Below, piece by piece: positions 1 to 10,656 of a DNA stretch of 64,000 nt. Position 1 is the first letter of the stretch. Each line of letters begins with the position of its first letter. Both the position numbers and the translations under genes were made by a program. Below the pieces are notes generated by a model. It was not told the origin of the DNA. It saw nothing but the letters and a program-made list of their open reading frames with translations, and ran no database searches. This DNA comes from Deltaproteobacteria bacterium (lineage in GTDB: Bacteria; Desulfobacterota; Desulfarculia; Desulfarculales; Desulfarculaceae), in assembly GCA_020444205.1 (NCBI GenBank), contig JAHLLJ010000003.1, forward strand, positions 23,743 to 87,742, written 5' to 3'.

Positions 1-684
1 ATCGCCGGGCGGCGGCAGCGGCCCTACACGGGCTTTGACGACTTTTTGCTCCGGGTGCGCCCCGCCGAGGACGAGGCCCGGTCCCTGATCCACGCCGGGG
101 CCTTCAGCGAGCTGCACCCGGGCGCGGACCCGGCCGAGCTGCTCTGGCGCTTGGCCCGCACCCGCCGCCTGCGCGAAGCGGCCGCCAAGGAGCGGGGCCT
201 GTTTTCCGCCCCGCCTCCGGTAAACGCCCCGTCTTTGCCGCCCGGCGACCAACTGGAGCGCCTGCGCCGCCAGTACGCGGTGCTGGGCTTTTTGCCCAGC
301 CGTCACCCCATGGTGCTTTTCGCCGAGGGCCTGCGCGGCCGAAAGATCATCAAAGCCCGCGATCTGGCCCGCCATATCGGCCGCCGGGTGCGCCTGGCCG
401 GGTGGCTGCTTACCGGCAAAACGGTGTGGACCAAAAGCGAGGAGCCCATGCAGTTTCTCAGCTTCGAGGACGAGACAGGCCTGGTGGAAACCACTTTTTT
501 TCCGGCCGCTTACCGCCGCTTCGCCATGATGCTGGACTGGTCTCGGCCCTATCTGCTGGAAGGGCGGGTGGAGGAGAACTTCGGGGCGGTTACGGTGAAC
601 GTGGAGCGGGTGCTGGGACAGCCTCAAAGCAGCAATTGGGCCCCAAGCTCAAGCAAGCCTGCAAAATGTTTATATAGTAACTAG
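1..684 (+). CDS. DNA polymerase III alpha subunit (DnaE-type), C-terminal fragment, 5' truncated by window edge
   Basis: Frame is open from base 1 (IAGRRQRPYTGFDDFLLRV...); FDDFL, LGFLPSRHPM and a C-terminal OB-fold-like region (VRLAGWLLTGKTVWTKSEEPMQFLSFEDETGLVETTFFP) are typical of DnaE C-termini. Confidence 0.85.
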   Translation: MAGRRQRPYTGFDDFLLRVRPAEDEARSLIHAGAFSELHPGADPAELLWRLARTRRLREAAAKERGLFSAPPPVNAPSLPPGDQLERLRRQYAVLGFLPSRHPMVLFAEGLRGRKIIKARDLARHIGRRVRLAGWLLTGKTVWTKSEEPMQFLSFEDETGLVETTFFPAAYRRFAMMLDWSRPYLLEGRVEENFGAVTVNVERVLGQPQSSNWAPSSSKPAKCLYSN

Positions 685-725
685 TCAAATATAAAAAATA
701 AATTACGGAGACACAATTTTGTTAC

Positions 726-751
726 TTGACATACATTCATGTATGTATATC
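726..751 (+). promoter_or_regulatory. Promoter/operator: TTGACA -35-like element overlapping palindrome ACATACAT-TC-ATGTATGT (729-746), AcrR/TtgR-like operator
   Basis: Perfect 8-bp inverted repeat upstream of a TetR gene; half-site resembles the E. coli AcrR operator (TACATACATT...AATGTATGTA). Confidence 0.75.
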
Positions 752-791
752 TTTTCCGTACGGACCGAACACCAGTGCGAAAGGAGGCGCA

Positions 792-1403
792 GTGGCCCGT
801 AGGACCAACGAACAAGCCCAGGAGACCAGGGAGAAAATCCTGGAGGGCGCCCTAAACGTGTTCAGCGAAAAGGGCTTTTCCCGCGCCACCCTGAGCGATA
901 TCGCCAAACGCATAGGTATGACCAGAGGAGCGGTCTATTGGCACTTCAAAGATAAGCGGGAGCTCTTGGTGGAGTTGATCGAGGCCATGAATGCCAAGGA
1001 GAAGGTTTTGTTGGCCGAGAAAGTTCCCACGCTTGAGTCCCTGGACGACTTACTGGCCCAGTTTCTGGCTAGAATCGACTACTTGGAAACCAATAAAGAG
1101 TTTCGCAAGTATATTTACTTCATGTCCATGCAAGTGGAGTGGGCCACTGAGAAGCAGATATTTAACCGGCTACGTGACGAACAAGCACGCAATGCACCTT
1201 TCATGGAGTGCAATAAGGCGTTGAAGCTGGCCCAGGAGCGGGGTGAGATACGCCCCGGGGTGGACCTGGGGCAAGTTTTTGACAGTTTAGTGGGAATGTT
1301 CACCGGAATAGTGCGCTATTACCTTTATGGAATGGCCAGTGCTCCGTTGCGTCCCACTATTAAAATGGCCATGCAGGCGTACATCGCCAGCATCCGCGCC
1401 TGA
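792..1403 (+). CDS. TetR/AcrR-family transcriptional regulator
   Basis: N-terminal HTH (REKILEGALNVFSEKGFSRATLSDIAKRIGMTRGAVYWHFKDKRELL); GTG start at 792 preceded by AAAGGAGG. Confidence 0.93.
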   Translation: MARRTNEQAQETREKILEGALNVFSEKGFSRATLSDIAKRIGMTRGAVYWHFKDKRELLVELIEAMNAKEKVLLAEKVPTLESLDDLLAQFLARIDYLETNKEFRKYIYFMSMQVEWATEKQIFNRLRDEQARNAPFMECNKALKLAQERGEIRPGVDLGQVFDSLVGMFTGIVRYYLYGMASAPLRPTIKMAMQAYIASIRA

Positions 1404-1462
1404 ACTAATTTTGTGAAGGGGCGGTGTGTATCCCCCCGGAAGAACTAAGGAGATTTCTTACG

Positions 1463-2725
1463 ATGCGTGTTTTAAAACCCATCGTCATCGGTGTTGCGTT
1501 ACTGGCCCTGGTGGCCGTAGGTTGGGTGGTCCGCGGCCTGGTCTCCAGCGGGCAGCCCGGCGAGGGCAAGAGCATGGCTGCCATGGCCGGCCGGGGAGGA
1601 GCCCCACAGGTTACGGTCGCCAAGGTCCAAGAGGCTTCCCTGAAGCCGCCCAAAAAGTACGTGGGCCACGTGGAGGCCATCCAGGACGCCGAGATATATG
1701 CCCAGGTGTCCGGCACCATCAAGCAGGTCCACTTCAAGGAAGGCGCCATGGTCAAGGAGGGCGACCTGCTGTTCACCATTGATCCCGACCGCTACCAGGC
1801 CAGGGTAGAGCTCTACCAGGCTACCCTTACCCAGGCCAGGGCCAGCCTGGCCGCGGCCAAGGCCAATTTGGAGTCGGTTCAGGCCCAGCTTTCCTACGCC
1901 GACAGCTACCACAAGCGTTTAAAGAGCGCGGGGGCGCGCAGCGTGGTGCAGGCCGACGTGGACAAGGCCGATAGCGCGGTGCGTCAGCTCACGGCGGCCC
2001 AGCAGGAGGCCAAGGCCAAGATCGAGCAGTTAAAGGCTCAAATCAAGCAGTCCGAGGCCAACCTCGAGGTGGCGCGCATTGATCTTGACTACACTCAGGT
2101 GCGCTCGCCCATAACCGGACGCATCGGCAAGGCCGAGGTCACTGCCGGCGACTATGTGAGCCCCGGCGCGGTGATGTTGGCCCGGGTGGTGCAAGTGGAC
2201 CCGGTCAGGGTGCGTTTCGCCATGAGCGACCGCGACTATCTGGACCTGCTCAAGATTAAAAAGCGCGACGGCATAGAGGCCATCCAGGCCAAGCTGCAAC
2301 TTGCCAATGGAGATTACTTCCGGGGAGAAGGCGCCCTGGACTTTGTGGGCAACCGCATGAACCTCACCACCGGCACCATTGTTTTGCGCCTGCGCTACGG
2401 CAACGCCGGCGATGAGCTGGTGCCCAACAGCTACGTCAAGGTGTTCGTGGAGACTCCCGGCACCTCCCGCAGCCTGGTCTTGCCCCAACAGGCGATCTTG
2501 ACCGATCCAAAAGGTGAGTACGTCTATGTAGTCTCTGACAAGGGCACGGCCCAAAAGCGTTACGTGGAGCTGGGTGACAGCGTTCAGGGCAAACGCATAA
2601 TCATTTCCGGCCTCAAGTCCGGCGAGTCCGTGGTGGTCCAAGGCCTGCAAAAAGTGCGGCCCGGCCAGCCGGTCAAGGTGGCCAAGACCACGGCCGCCAA
2701 GGGTGGAGAGGATCGCCAGTCATGA
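1463..2725 (+). CDS. RND efflux periplasmic adaptor (MFP, AcrA/MexA family)
   Basis: [43 protein letters not shown] and coiled-coil hairpin; ATG 1463 with upstream AAGGAG. Confidence 0.95.
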   Translation: MRVLKPIVIGVALLALVAVGWVVRGLVSSGQPGEGKSMAAMAGRGGAPQVTVAKVQEASLKPPKKYVGHVEAIQDAEIYAQVSGTIKQVHFKEGAMVKEGDLLFTIDPDRYQARVELYQATLTQARASLAAAKANLESVQAQLSYADSYHKRLKSAGARSVVQADVDKADSAVRQLTAAQQEAKAKIEQLKAQIKQSEANLEVARIDLDYTQVRSPITGRIGKAEVTAGDYVSPGAVMLARVVQVDPVRVRFAMSDRDYLDLLKIKKRDGIEAIQAKLQLANGDYFRGEGALDFVGNRMNLTTGTIVLRLRYGNAGDELVPNSYVKVFVETPGTSRSLVLPQQAILTDPKGEYVYVVSDKGTAQKRYVELGDSVQGKRIIISGLKSGESVVVQGLQKVRPGQPVKVAKTTAAKGGEDRQS

Positions 2726-5700
2726 TCTCGCGCTTGTTCATAGAACGGCCCCGCTTCGCCATGGTCATAGCCATCGTGCTGACCCTGGCTGGAGCCCTGG
2801 CCCTGTCTACGCTGCCTATAGAGCAGTACCCCCAGGTTACCCCGCCCACGGTGGTGGTGGAGGCTTTCTATCCCGGCGCCAGCGCAGAGGTGTTGGCCAA
2901 AACCGTGGCCACGCCCATTGAGCAAGAGATCAACGGCGTGGACAACATGATCTACATGGAGTCCAAGAGCGACAACCAGGGCAACTATCAGCTCACGGTA
3001 AGCTTTGAGGTGGGCACTGATTTGGACATCGCCTTGGTCAAGGTGCAGAACCGCTTGCAGCAGGCCACCTCCAAGCTGCCCCCCGAGGTGACCCAACAGG
3101 GTCTCACCGTGGAGACGCGTTCTTCCAGCGTTTTGTGCTTCATGGCCGTCTACTCCCCGGACAACTCCCGCGACGAGTTGTACCTGAGCAACTTTGTACA
3201 TGAGCGGCTCAAGGACCCCCTCAAGAGGGTGCCCGGCGTGGGCGGAGTCACCGTTCTTGGCGGCCAGTACTCCATGCGGGTGTGGCTCAACTCCGACCGG
3301 CTGGAGGCCCTGGGCCTGAGCAGCCAGGACGTGGTCAACGCCATATCCTCTCAGAACATCCAGGCCTCCATCGGCTCGGTGGGCGCGTCTCCCGGCGCCG
3401 ATGACATAAAACTGGTCTACACCCTGAAAACCCAGGGCCGCCTCAACGACCCCATCGACTTCTCCGAAATCATCTTACGCACCGATCCCCAGGGTGGCCA
3501 GGTGCGCCTGAAGGACGTGGCCCGAGTGGAGCTGGGCCGTGACTCCTACGCCTACAGCGCCAACTACGACAACATGCCCTCCGTGGCCATTATTCTGGCC
3601 CAAACCCCGGGCTCCAACTCCCTAGCCACCATGGAGGGAGTGAGGGCGGAGATGAAGAGGCTTGAGAGCACCTGGCCCGCTGGGGTGACCTATGCCATGG
3701 CCTATGACGCCACCCTTACCATCACCGCCTCGGTGGAGGAAATTCTCTACACCTTGTTACTGACCTTCGCTCTGGTGGTGTTGGTCTGCTTCGTCTTCCT
3801 GCAGGACTGGCGGGCCACCCTGATTCCGGTGGTGGCCATTCCGGTGTCGTTGTTGTCCACCTTCGCGGTGCTCATGGCATTGGACTACACCATCAACCTC
3901 TTGACCCTATTCGCTCTTGTTTTGGCCATTGGACTGGTGGTGGATGATGCCATCGTGGTGGTGGAGCGCGTCTATCACCTCATGGAGAACGAGGGCTTGG
4001 GGCCCAAGGACGCGGCCATCAAGGCCATGCGCGAAGTCAGTGTGGCCATCATCGCCATCTCCCTGGTGCTCTTGGCCATCTTCGTGCCCGTGGGCTTTGT
4101 GGCCGGTCTGACCGGCCAGATCTACCGCCAGTTCGCGGTGACCGTATCCACCTCGGTGCTGTTCTCCGCCATCGTGGCCTTGACCCTAAGCCCGGCCCTG
4201 TGCGCCATCCTGCTGCGCAAACAACACGGCATCACCCGTGGACCCCTGGCCTGGTTCAACCGGGCCATGGACAAGGGGCGCGACGGCTATGTGGTGTGGT
4301 CCATGTGGCTGGCCAAGCGCCTGGCCTTTCCGGTGGTGATCCTTTTGGCCCTGGCGGCCATCAGCGGCCTGTTCTTCTACACCACACAGACCTCGCTCAT
4401 CCCCCCGGAAGACCAGGGGGTCATATTCACTGACGTCCAGCTACCCGAGGGGGCCACTTTGGCGCGCACCAAGGCGCTCATGAAGCGGATATCCGAGTCC
4501 ACGCGAAAGCTCGATGGAGTCAAATCGGTGATGGACCTTTCCGGATACAGCATCATCGGCGGCAGCGGCGAAAACGTTGGCTTCATGGTCACCCACTTGG
4601 TCGATTGGGACGAGCGTAAAACAGCTGAGATGCAAATAGATGCTTTTGTCAGGAAATTGCAGATCAACGCCGCTCAGATGCCCGAGGCCAGGATCAGCAT
4701 TTTCACCCCGCCGTCCATCATGGGGCTGGGTTTGAGCAACGGTCTGGACATCCGCTTGCAGAGCATCACCGAAAGCGATCCCCAAAAGCTGGCCCAGGTG
4801 CTGAGGAACTTCCTCATGCGCCTGAACACCTCGCCGGAGATCATGGTGGCCTTTTCCTCCTATGCGGCCGACACCCCGCACCTGTACCTGGAGGTGGACC
4901 GCGCCAAGGCCGAATCCCTGGGGGTTTCGGTCGGGAGCCTGTTCACCACCCTGCAGAACTACCTGGGCTCGCGTTATGTCAACGACATAAACCTCGGCAA
5001 CCAAGTTAACAAGGTCATGGTGCAGGCCGACTGGCCATTCCGCAAGAGTCTGGAGGACATAGGCGAGCTGAACGTGAAGAACAGCGCCGGGGAAATGGTG
5101 CCGGTGTCCAGCCTGGTCAGGATCAGGCCCACTGCCGCGCCGCGCATGCTGCTGCGCTTTAACCTGTTCCCCAGCGCCTCTATCACCGCCCTGACCGCTA
5201 ACGGAGTCAGCACCGGTGCGGCAATCGCCGCGGTGGAGCGCATGGCCAAACAGAGCCTGCCCAAGGGCTACACCCTGGACTGGTCGGGCATGAGCTATCA
5301 GGAACGTAAGGTGCAGAGCCAGGGCGTCATGCTCATGGGCCTGTCCCTGCTCTTCGGCTACCTCTTGTTGGTGGCCCAATATGAAAGCTGGACCGTCCCG
5401 GTGCCGGTTATGCTCTCCATCACCGTGGCCGTGGCCGGAGCCCTGGCCGGTCTTAAGCTCATGGGCCTGTCGCTGAGCATATACGCCCAACTTGGCTTGA
5501 TCCTGCTGGTGGGCTTGGCCAGCAAAAACGCCATACTTATCGTGGAGTTCTGCAAGACTCAACGCGAGAAGGGCCGCACCATTTTGGAAGCGGCGCGTAT
5601 CGGCATCCACGAGCGGTTCCGGGCGGTGCTCATGACCGCCTTTACCTTCATCCTAGGCACAATGCCCATGATCTTCGCCACCGGCGCGGGCGCCAGCAGC

Positions 5701-5880
5701 CGCCAGGCAATCGGTCTGACGGTGTGCGCGGGCATGGTGGCGGCCACGGTAATGGGCATTCTCATAGTGCCCCCCCTGTACGTCCTGTTCCAAGGACTGC
5801 GTGAATATATCAAGGGAACCCTGTTTGCAAGCAAGGAGCAGCCCCCCCAACAAGAGGCCGCCAAGGGGAACCTCTCATGA
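2722..5880 (+). CDS. RND efflux inner-membrane permease (AcrB/MexB, HAE1 family)
   Basis: 1052 aa; [56 protein letters not shown]; overlaps the adaptor stop. Confidence 0.97.
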   Translation: MISRLFIERPRFAMVIAIVLTLAGALALSTLPIEQYPQVTPPTVVVEAFYPGASAEVLAKTVATPIEQEINGVDNMIYMESKSDNQGNYQLTVSFEVGTDLDIALVKVQNRLQQATSKLPPEVTQQGLTVETRSSSVLCFMAVYSPDNSRDELYLSNFVHERLKDPLKRVPGVGGVTVLGGQYSMRVWLNSDRLEALGLSSQDVVNAISSQNIQASIGSVGASPGADDIKLVYTLKTQGRLNDPIDFSEIILRTDPQGGQVRLKDVARVELGRDSYAYSANYDNMPSVAIILAQTPGSNSLATMEGVRAEMKRLESTWPAGVTYAMAYDATLTITASVEEILYTLLLTFALVVLVCFVFLQDWRATLIPVVAIPVSLLSTFAVLMALDYTINLLTLFALVLAIGLVVDDAIVVVERVYHLMENEGLGPKDAAIKAMREVSVAIIAISLVLLAIFVPVGFVAGLTGQIYRQFAVTVSTSVLFSAIVALTLSPALCAILLRKQHGITRGPLAWFNRAMDKGRDGYVVWSMWLAKRLAFPVVILLALAAISGLFFYTTQTSLIPPEDQGVIFTDVQLPEGATLARTKALMKRISESTRKLDGVKSVMDLSGYSIIGGSGENVGFMVTHLVDWDERKTAEMQIDAFVRKLQINAAQMPEARISIFTPPSIMGLGLSNGLDIRLQSITESDPQKLAQVLRNFLMRLNTSPEIMVAFSSYAADTPHLYLEVDRAKAESLGVSVGSLFTTLQNYLGSRYVNDINLGNQVNKVMVQADWPFRKSLEDIGELNVKNSAGEMVPVSSLVRIRPTAAPRMLLRFNLFPSASITALTANGVSTGAAIAAVERMAKQSLPKGYTLDWSGMSYQERKVQSQGVMLMGLSLLFGYLLLVAQYESWTVPVPVMLSITVAVAGALAGLKLMGLSLSIYAQLGLILLVGLASKNAILIVEFCKTQREKGRTILEAARIGIHERFRAVLMTAFTFILGTMPMIFATGAGASSRQAIGLTVCAGMVAATVMGILIVPPLYVLFQGLREYIKGTLFASKEQPPQQEAAKGNLS

Positions 5881-7379
5881 AGATGAAATTTTTAATCATA
5901 CCCATGTTGTGCCTGACCCTCGCCGGGTGCGTCACGGTGGGTCCCAACTATCAAGAGCCTCCCGCGCCCAAGGCCGACGTCTCCGATGTGAACGACGCCT
6001 CCACTCAAAAGGGGCGCCGGGCATCCATAACCAAGCAAGACTTGGTCTCCTGGTGGACGGTCTTCAATGATCCCCTGCTCAGCGCGCTGATCCAAGAGGC
6101 GCTCAGCGGCAATCTGGATGTACGCCAGGCCAAGGCCAAGGTGCGCGAGGCCAGGGCCCAGTTGGTCATCAGCCGGGCGGGCCTGTTCCCCGCGGTGGAC
6201 GCCGGCGGCTCCTACCAGCAGGCCAGGAGCATCACCAGCTACAATGCCGACGATGAGGGCGTGCGCACCGAGAACACCTATTATAACGCCGGATTCGACG
6301 CTTCCTGGGAGATCGACATCTTTGGCGGCACCCGGCGCGCGGTGGAGGCGGCCAAGGCCGACATCCAAGCACAGCAAGCGTCGCTGGAGTCGGTGTGGGT
6401 TTCCATGGCCGCCGAGGTGGCTCAAACCTATGCGGCCATTCGTTCCTATCAGCAACGGCTCAAGGTGGCCGAGAACAACCTCAGGGCCCAGGCCGACACC
6501 CTGGATATATTGGAGACCAGGCTGCGAGCCGGGCTAAGTGACGAGTTGGACGTGCAACAGGCGCGTTACAACCTGGAAAATAGCCGCTCCACTATTCCCA
6601 GGCTCAAGAGCGGCTTGGAAATCTCCTTAAACGCCCTGGCGGTGCTGGTGGGCAAGATGCCCGGCAAGCTGCAAAAGCGCCTGGAAAAATCCACGCCCAT
6701 ACCGGTCGCGCCCTTTGATGTGGTGCTTAAGATCCCGGCCGACACCTTGCGTCAACGGCCCGACATCCGCCGGGCCGAGCGGGCTTTGGCCGCCCAGAGT
6801 GCGCGCATAGGCGAGGCCACGGCCGAGCTATACCCCAAATTCTATTTGATCGGCTCTATCGGGCTGGAGTCCATGAAGTCGGCCAAGCTGTTTAACGCCG
6901 AAAGCAACGTGTGGAGCATCTTGCCCACCGTGACTTGGCCATTGTTCCGCGCGGGCTCCATCCGGGCCAACATAGAGGTGCAAAACGCCAAGCAGGAGCA
7001 GATGGCCGCGCAATATGACAAGGCCGTGCTGGTGGCGGTAAAGGAAATCCGCAACTCGCTGACCACCTTTAACCAGGAGCAGCAACGCTTGGCAGCCCTG
7101 ACCGCCGCGGTGGACGCAGCCCAAAAGGCGGCGGATATAGCTCAGCAGAAGTACCGCCACGGCCTGGTGAACTTCAACGACGTGCTGGACGCCCAGCGCT
7201 CCTTGTTCTCCTATGACGATCAACGCATCACCAGCCAGGAGGCCATAACCAACGACATCATCAGCCTGTACAAGGCCCTAGGCGGCGGCTGGCAGCACAT
7301 GCGGACCAATACCTCGCGAGAACCCTCTGCTGCCGCACCCAAGACGGCCCAGGCATCTGGTGTTGTCGCCCGTCAATAA
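5877..7379 (+). CDS. RND efflux outer-membrane factor (OprM/NodT family lipoprotein)
   Basis: Lipobox [17 protein letters not shown]; TolC-like coiled-coil repeats; ATGA overlap with the permease. Confidence 0.95.
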   Translation: MKMKFLIIPMLCLTLAGCVTVGPNYQEPPAPKADVSDVNDASTQKGRRASITKQDLVSWWTVFNDPLLSALIQEALSGNLDVRQAKAKVREARAQLVISRAGLFPAVDAGGSYQQARSITSYNADDEGVRTENTYYNAGFDASWEIDIFGGTRRAVEAAKADIQAQQASLESVWVSMAAEVAQTYAAIRSYQQRLKVAENNLRAQADTLDILETRLRAGLSDELDVQQARYNLENSRSTIPRLKSGLEISLNALAVLVGKMPGKLQKRLEKSTPIPVAPFDVVLKIPADTLRQRPDIRRAERALAAQSARIGEATAELYPKFYLIGSIGLESMKSAKLFNAESNVWSILPTVTWPLFRAGSIRANIEVQNAKQEQMAAQYDKAVLVAVKEIRNSLTTFNQEQQRLAALTAAVDAAQKAADIAQQKYRHGLVNFNDVLDAQRSLFSYDDQRITSQEAITNDIISLYKALGGGWQHMRTNTSREPSAAAPKTAQASGVVARQ

Positions 7380-7410
7380 AACAACCGGTTAATACATCAC
7401 TCGGGCGGCA

Positions 7411-7450
7411 AACAGGGGGCCGGGAGCAATCCCGGCCCCCTGTTTCTTTT
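7411..7450 (+). terminator. Rho-independent terminator of RND operon
   Basis: AACAGGGGGCCGGGA-GCAA-TCCCGGCCCCCTGTT, perfect 15-bp stem with GNRA-type tetraloop, then TCTTTT. Confidence 0.93.
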
Positions 7451-7514
7451 AGATAAACCAACTCCTTGAGCCTCGGGAGGTTCCGCGTCCTCAATGAAAA
7501 AACTACACAATTCA

Positions 7515-7542
7515 TTGATCTTTTATATTATGCTTGTATAAA
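7515..7542 (+). promoter_or_regulatory. Putative sigma70 promoter (TTGATC-N16-TATAAA)
   Basis: AT-rich -35/-10 arrangement in an intergenic region upstream of the histidine kinase. Confidence 0.45.
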
Positions 7543-7877
7543 CCCGCATCTTTTCATGCGGGCTAGCCATGGACTCCGCCAATGGCTTAATCATCACCGG
7601 GCAAGGCGCCGACAACACAAAGCGACAAACTTCTGGGTGAGGGCGTCCGCCCAGCGATCTAACTTAAATGGCGTACTTTATGGTTTTCCAAGCCAAGCCG
7701 GGGGGCTCTGCCCGGGAGGCTAATTTTCTGCCCGCACCAAATGTAAATCCTCATCAAACAACCTCCAGCGCGAGCCAAGGCCAAAGCAAGTGTTACCCTC
7801 ACCGGCTTTGGCCTCGTAAAAATCCATTAATCATTCCGCGTCCCTAGCGCGTTCGGCGCGGGTCAGCTTGAGGTCAA

Positions 7878-9560
7878 ATGACCGATACTAATAGGCAAAC
7901 TCCTGAGAAGTTCAAGGATCATTATGTGGAACTGCTCAAGAGCCGCCTGTCGGTCGGTTTCGCGGTGGGCATGGTGCTGGTGCCGCTTTTCGCGGTGGTG
8001 GATTGGCGCCTGGCCCACGGCTTTTTTAGTATGTTTTTGGGCCTGCGTTTTGCGGCGGCGGCGATCATGGGTGGGCTGTGGCTGCTGAACCACTGGCGGC
8101 GCGGCCAGGTCTGGCAGGAGGGATTGACCATCGCCGGGGCCCTCACCGTGGGGATCATGCTGGAAATCATGCTGGTGGTCATGGGCGGCACCGGGGGCAA
8201 TTATTACGCCGGCCTGACCCTGGTTTTAATAGCGGCCATAGTGCTTATTCCCATCCGCTTGGGGGTGGCGCTATCTCTGGTGGCGTCGTTGCTGATGGTG
8301 TACCTGGTGCCCTTGGCCATCGCCAATACACCGCTGTTGAGTGGGAATGAGCTGCTCCACAACACCGGCACCCTGGCCTCGGCCAGCCTGCTGCTCCTTG
8401 GCGCCAATTGGCTCCACCGCATGGCCCTGCTGAGGCAGTTCAAGCTACGCGCTCAGGTTCAGGAGCGCGAGCGCCAATTGGATGCCCTGAACGCTTCCCT
8501 GGAAGAGAAGGTAACCTCACGTACCGCCGACTTGGAGCGTTCCGAGGCCCGCTACCGCTCCCTGGTCAACTCCAACCCCCAGCTTATCTACACTCTGGAC
8601 ACCAGCGGGGCCTATTCTTTTGTGGGCCCCAAGGCCGGGAGGTTGATGGGGTATGAGCCTGAGGAAATGCTGGGCAAATACTTCATCGCTTTTGTGCACA
8701 AGGATGACCACCGCCATTGCGTGCGGGCCTTCAAGAAGGTCCGCGATGAGGGGCGGGTGCTGCAGGATGTGGAATACCGGGTGATTCGGGCGGATGGCAA
8801 GGAGAGGATTTTTTTCTCTTATACCGCGCCGTTGGTGGACGACAAGGGAAAGGTCAACGGCATGATCGGCACAGCGGTGGATGTGACTCGCCAGCGGCAA
8901 CTCACCGCCGAGCTAGTCAAGGCCGAGGACCAGGAGCGGAGGCGTATCGCCAGGGACCTGCACGACGGCGTGGGCCAGTATCTGGCGGTGAGCAAACTCA
9001 AGCTCTCAAAGGCCGCCGAAAGCGCCAACCCCGCCAACCGGCAAAGAATAGAGGAAGTTCTGGAGTTCCTGGGCCAAGCCATAAGCGACACCAGGTCGCT
9101 CACCGCCAGGTTGAGCCCCCGGGTTTTGGACGAAATAGGCCTGGCTCCGGCCCTGCAATGGCTGGCCGAGCAGGGGAGCGACCGTTACGGGATGCAGGTT
9201 GAGTTCACTTGCTCCGGCGAGGTGGAGGTAAACAACGCCCATTTGCGTAGTTTTTTGTTCCGGGCGGTTTCCGAGCTGTTGCTCAACGCTGCCAAGCACG
9301 CTCAGGCAGAGAGGGTGGACATTACCCTTTCCGGCGATGAGCGGGAGTTGACTATAACCGTGGGCGACAACGGGATCGGATTTGATCCCGCCCAACATAC
9401 CGATTCCGGCACTGGGTTGGGGTTGTTCAGCCTGCGTGAACGTATGGATCTCCTGGGGGGAAAGTTGGACTTTCTTACCCCCAGCCGGGGGGGGAGTCTT
9501 ACATGCTTGACAGTGCCTTTGGTCTCAGCAGCCGAGGACCGGGAGAAAAATGATGAATAG
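7878..9560 (+). CDS. PAS-domain sensor histidine kinase (HisKA_3 / NarX-NreB type)
   Basis: N-terminal TM segments, PAS domain, EDQERRRIARDLHDGVGQYLA (HisKA_3), HATPase (ELLLNAAKHAQA, DNGIGFDP). Confidence 0.93.
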   Translation: MTDTNRQTPEKFKDHYVELLKSRLSVGFAVGMVLVPLFAVVDWRLAHGFFSMFLGLRFAAAAIMGGLWLLNHWRRGQVWQEGLTIAGALTVGIMLEIMLVVMGGTGGNYYAGLTLVLIAAIVLIPIRLGVALSLVASLLMVYLVPLAIANTPLLSGNELLHNTGTLASASLLLLGANWLHRMALLRQFKLRAQVQERERQLDALNASLEEKVTSRTADLERSEARYRSLVNSNPQLIYTLDTSGAYSFVGPKAGRLMGYEPEEMLGKYFIAFVHKDDHRHCVRAFKKVRDEGRVLQDVEYRVIRADGKERIFFSYTAPLVDDKGKVNGMIGTAVDVTRQRQLTAELVKAEDQERRRIARDLHDGVGQYLAVSKLKLSKAAESANPANRQRIEEVLEFLGQAISDTRSLTARLSPRVLDEIGLAPALQWLAEQGSDRYGMQVEFTCSGEVEVNNAHLRSFLFRAVSELLLNAAKHAQAERVDITLSGDERELTITVGDNGIGFDPAQHTDSGTGLGLFSLRERMDLLGGKLDFLTPSRGGSLTCLTVPLVSAAEDREKNDE

Positions 9561-10221
9561 CCGCATTATTCTGGTTGACGATCACAAAATCATGCGCGAC
9601 GGCATAAAGAGCCTGTTGTCCGAGGAGCCCGACATGGAGGTGGTGGGCGAAGCTGACAACGGACGCGAGGCGGTGCAGCTTGCCAGACGCCTCGGCCCGG
9701 ACTTGGTGGTTATGGACATCTCCATGCCCGAGCTCAACGGCATTGAAGCCACCCGGCAAATCCTCTCGGAGATGGATGGGGTCAAGGTGTTGGCCCTTTC
9801 CATGCACCGCGACCCGCGCTTCGTGGCCGGGGTTTTGGAAGCCGGGGCCAATGGTTACATGGTCAAGGATTGCACCGCCGACGAGTTGACCTCGGTAATC
9901 CGGCTGGTGGCCCACGGTAAGACCTATCTCAGCCCCGAGGTGGCTGATTTGGTGGTAAAGGGTTTTGTGGGGCGCTTGAATGAGGATGTGGCTCATCCCC
10001 CGGCCTCGGTGCTCAGCCCCAGGGAGCGGGAGGTCCTGCAGCTGTTGGCGGAAGGCTACAAGGTCAAGGAAGTAGCCGAAAGGCTGCACCTTGGCGTGAA
10101 AACCGTAGAGACCCACCGGCGTAACCTAATGGAAAAACTGGATATAGATAATCTGGTCGACCTGATCCGCTATGCCCTGCGCGAGGGGGTCACCTCCCTG
10201 GATGACTGGCTGGCCTACTAG
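9550..10221 (+). CDS. LuxR/NarL-family response regulator
   Basis: Receiver (IILVDDHKIMRDGIKSLL) and GerE HTH (LSPREREVLQLLAEGYKVKEVAERLHLGVKTVETHRRNLMEKL); overlaps the HK gene. Confidence 0.95.
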   Translation: MMNSRIILVDDHKIMRDGIKSLLSEEPDMEVVGEADNGREAVQLARRLGPDLVVMDISMPELNGIEATRQILSEMDGVKVLALSMHRDPRFVAGVLEAGANGYMVKDCTADELTSVIRLVAHGKTYLSPEVADLVVKGFVGRLNEDVAHPPASVLSPREREVLQLLAEGYKVKEVAERLHLGVKTVETHRRNLMEKLDIDNLVDLIRYALREGVTSLDDWLAY

Positions 10222-10346
10222 CCGGCTTCGCCAGGCCCCACATGGCGGCGTTGTCGGCGACACTCGGTCCTCGGCGTATATAACAATACGCCTGCGTCCC
10301 TCGTCCGCCTGCCGCCTTGCCCTGCGGTGTCTGGCTGTGCCGGGTA
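10222..10346. repeat. Dispersed palindromic intergenic repeat, copy A
   Basis: CCGGCTTCGCCAGG...CACTCGGTCCTCGGCGTAT-ATAACA-ATACGCCTGCGTCCCTC...CCTTGCCCTGCGG...GTGCCGGGT; recurs at 32658-32784 and 32785-32876. Confidence 0.8.
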
Positions 10347-10551
10347 GCGTTGGCCGGTGCGAGGTAACAATTTTACGAAAAAAGAGGTTGTCGCCGCGGG
10401 GAGCGTTGCGACGAAGCAGCCCCTGCCCGTTAGCAAGTGCTTACCAAATGGCATGAACCGCTTTTCTCGGCGTTCGGCCGCGCCGAAAAACCATTGCCTG
10501 TTGTTTGCGTCTGATCCGCAGGCGCTTTGCTCCTTTTCCTTACCCCCATTT

Positions 10552-10656
10552 AACCAAACCTCCTAACGCCTCTTTTTGGTTTGGGCCTAGCCTGGACTTA
10601 AATGAGGATGCAAAAGGTCATGGGCATCCTCGGCAACCCAAACCGGGGAGAGAAAA
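10552..10656 (+). promoter_or_regulatory. Structured 5' leader with mutually exclusive pairing segments
   Basis: CCAAACC (10554-10560), GGTTTGGG (10578-10585), CCCAAACC (10637-10644); inner stem GAGGATGC (10604-10611)/GCATCCTC (10624-10631); RBS GGGGAGAG follows immediately. Confidence 0.5.

Noticed and set aside
4441-5610. 389-aa - strand ORF inside the RND permease
   Set aside because: Antisense shadow of a strongly supported AcrB-family gene.
7466-7723. 85-aa + strand ORF in the intergenic region before the histidine kinase
   Set aside because: Its start lies near the predicted promoter, there is no RBS or family resemblance, and hairpin structure is a better explanation.
10346-10550. 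Known riboswitch or tRNA in the intergenic region
   Set aside because: No cloverleaf or recognised consensus found by eye; only short weak hairpins.
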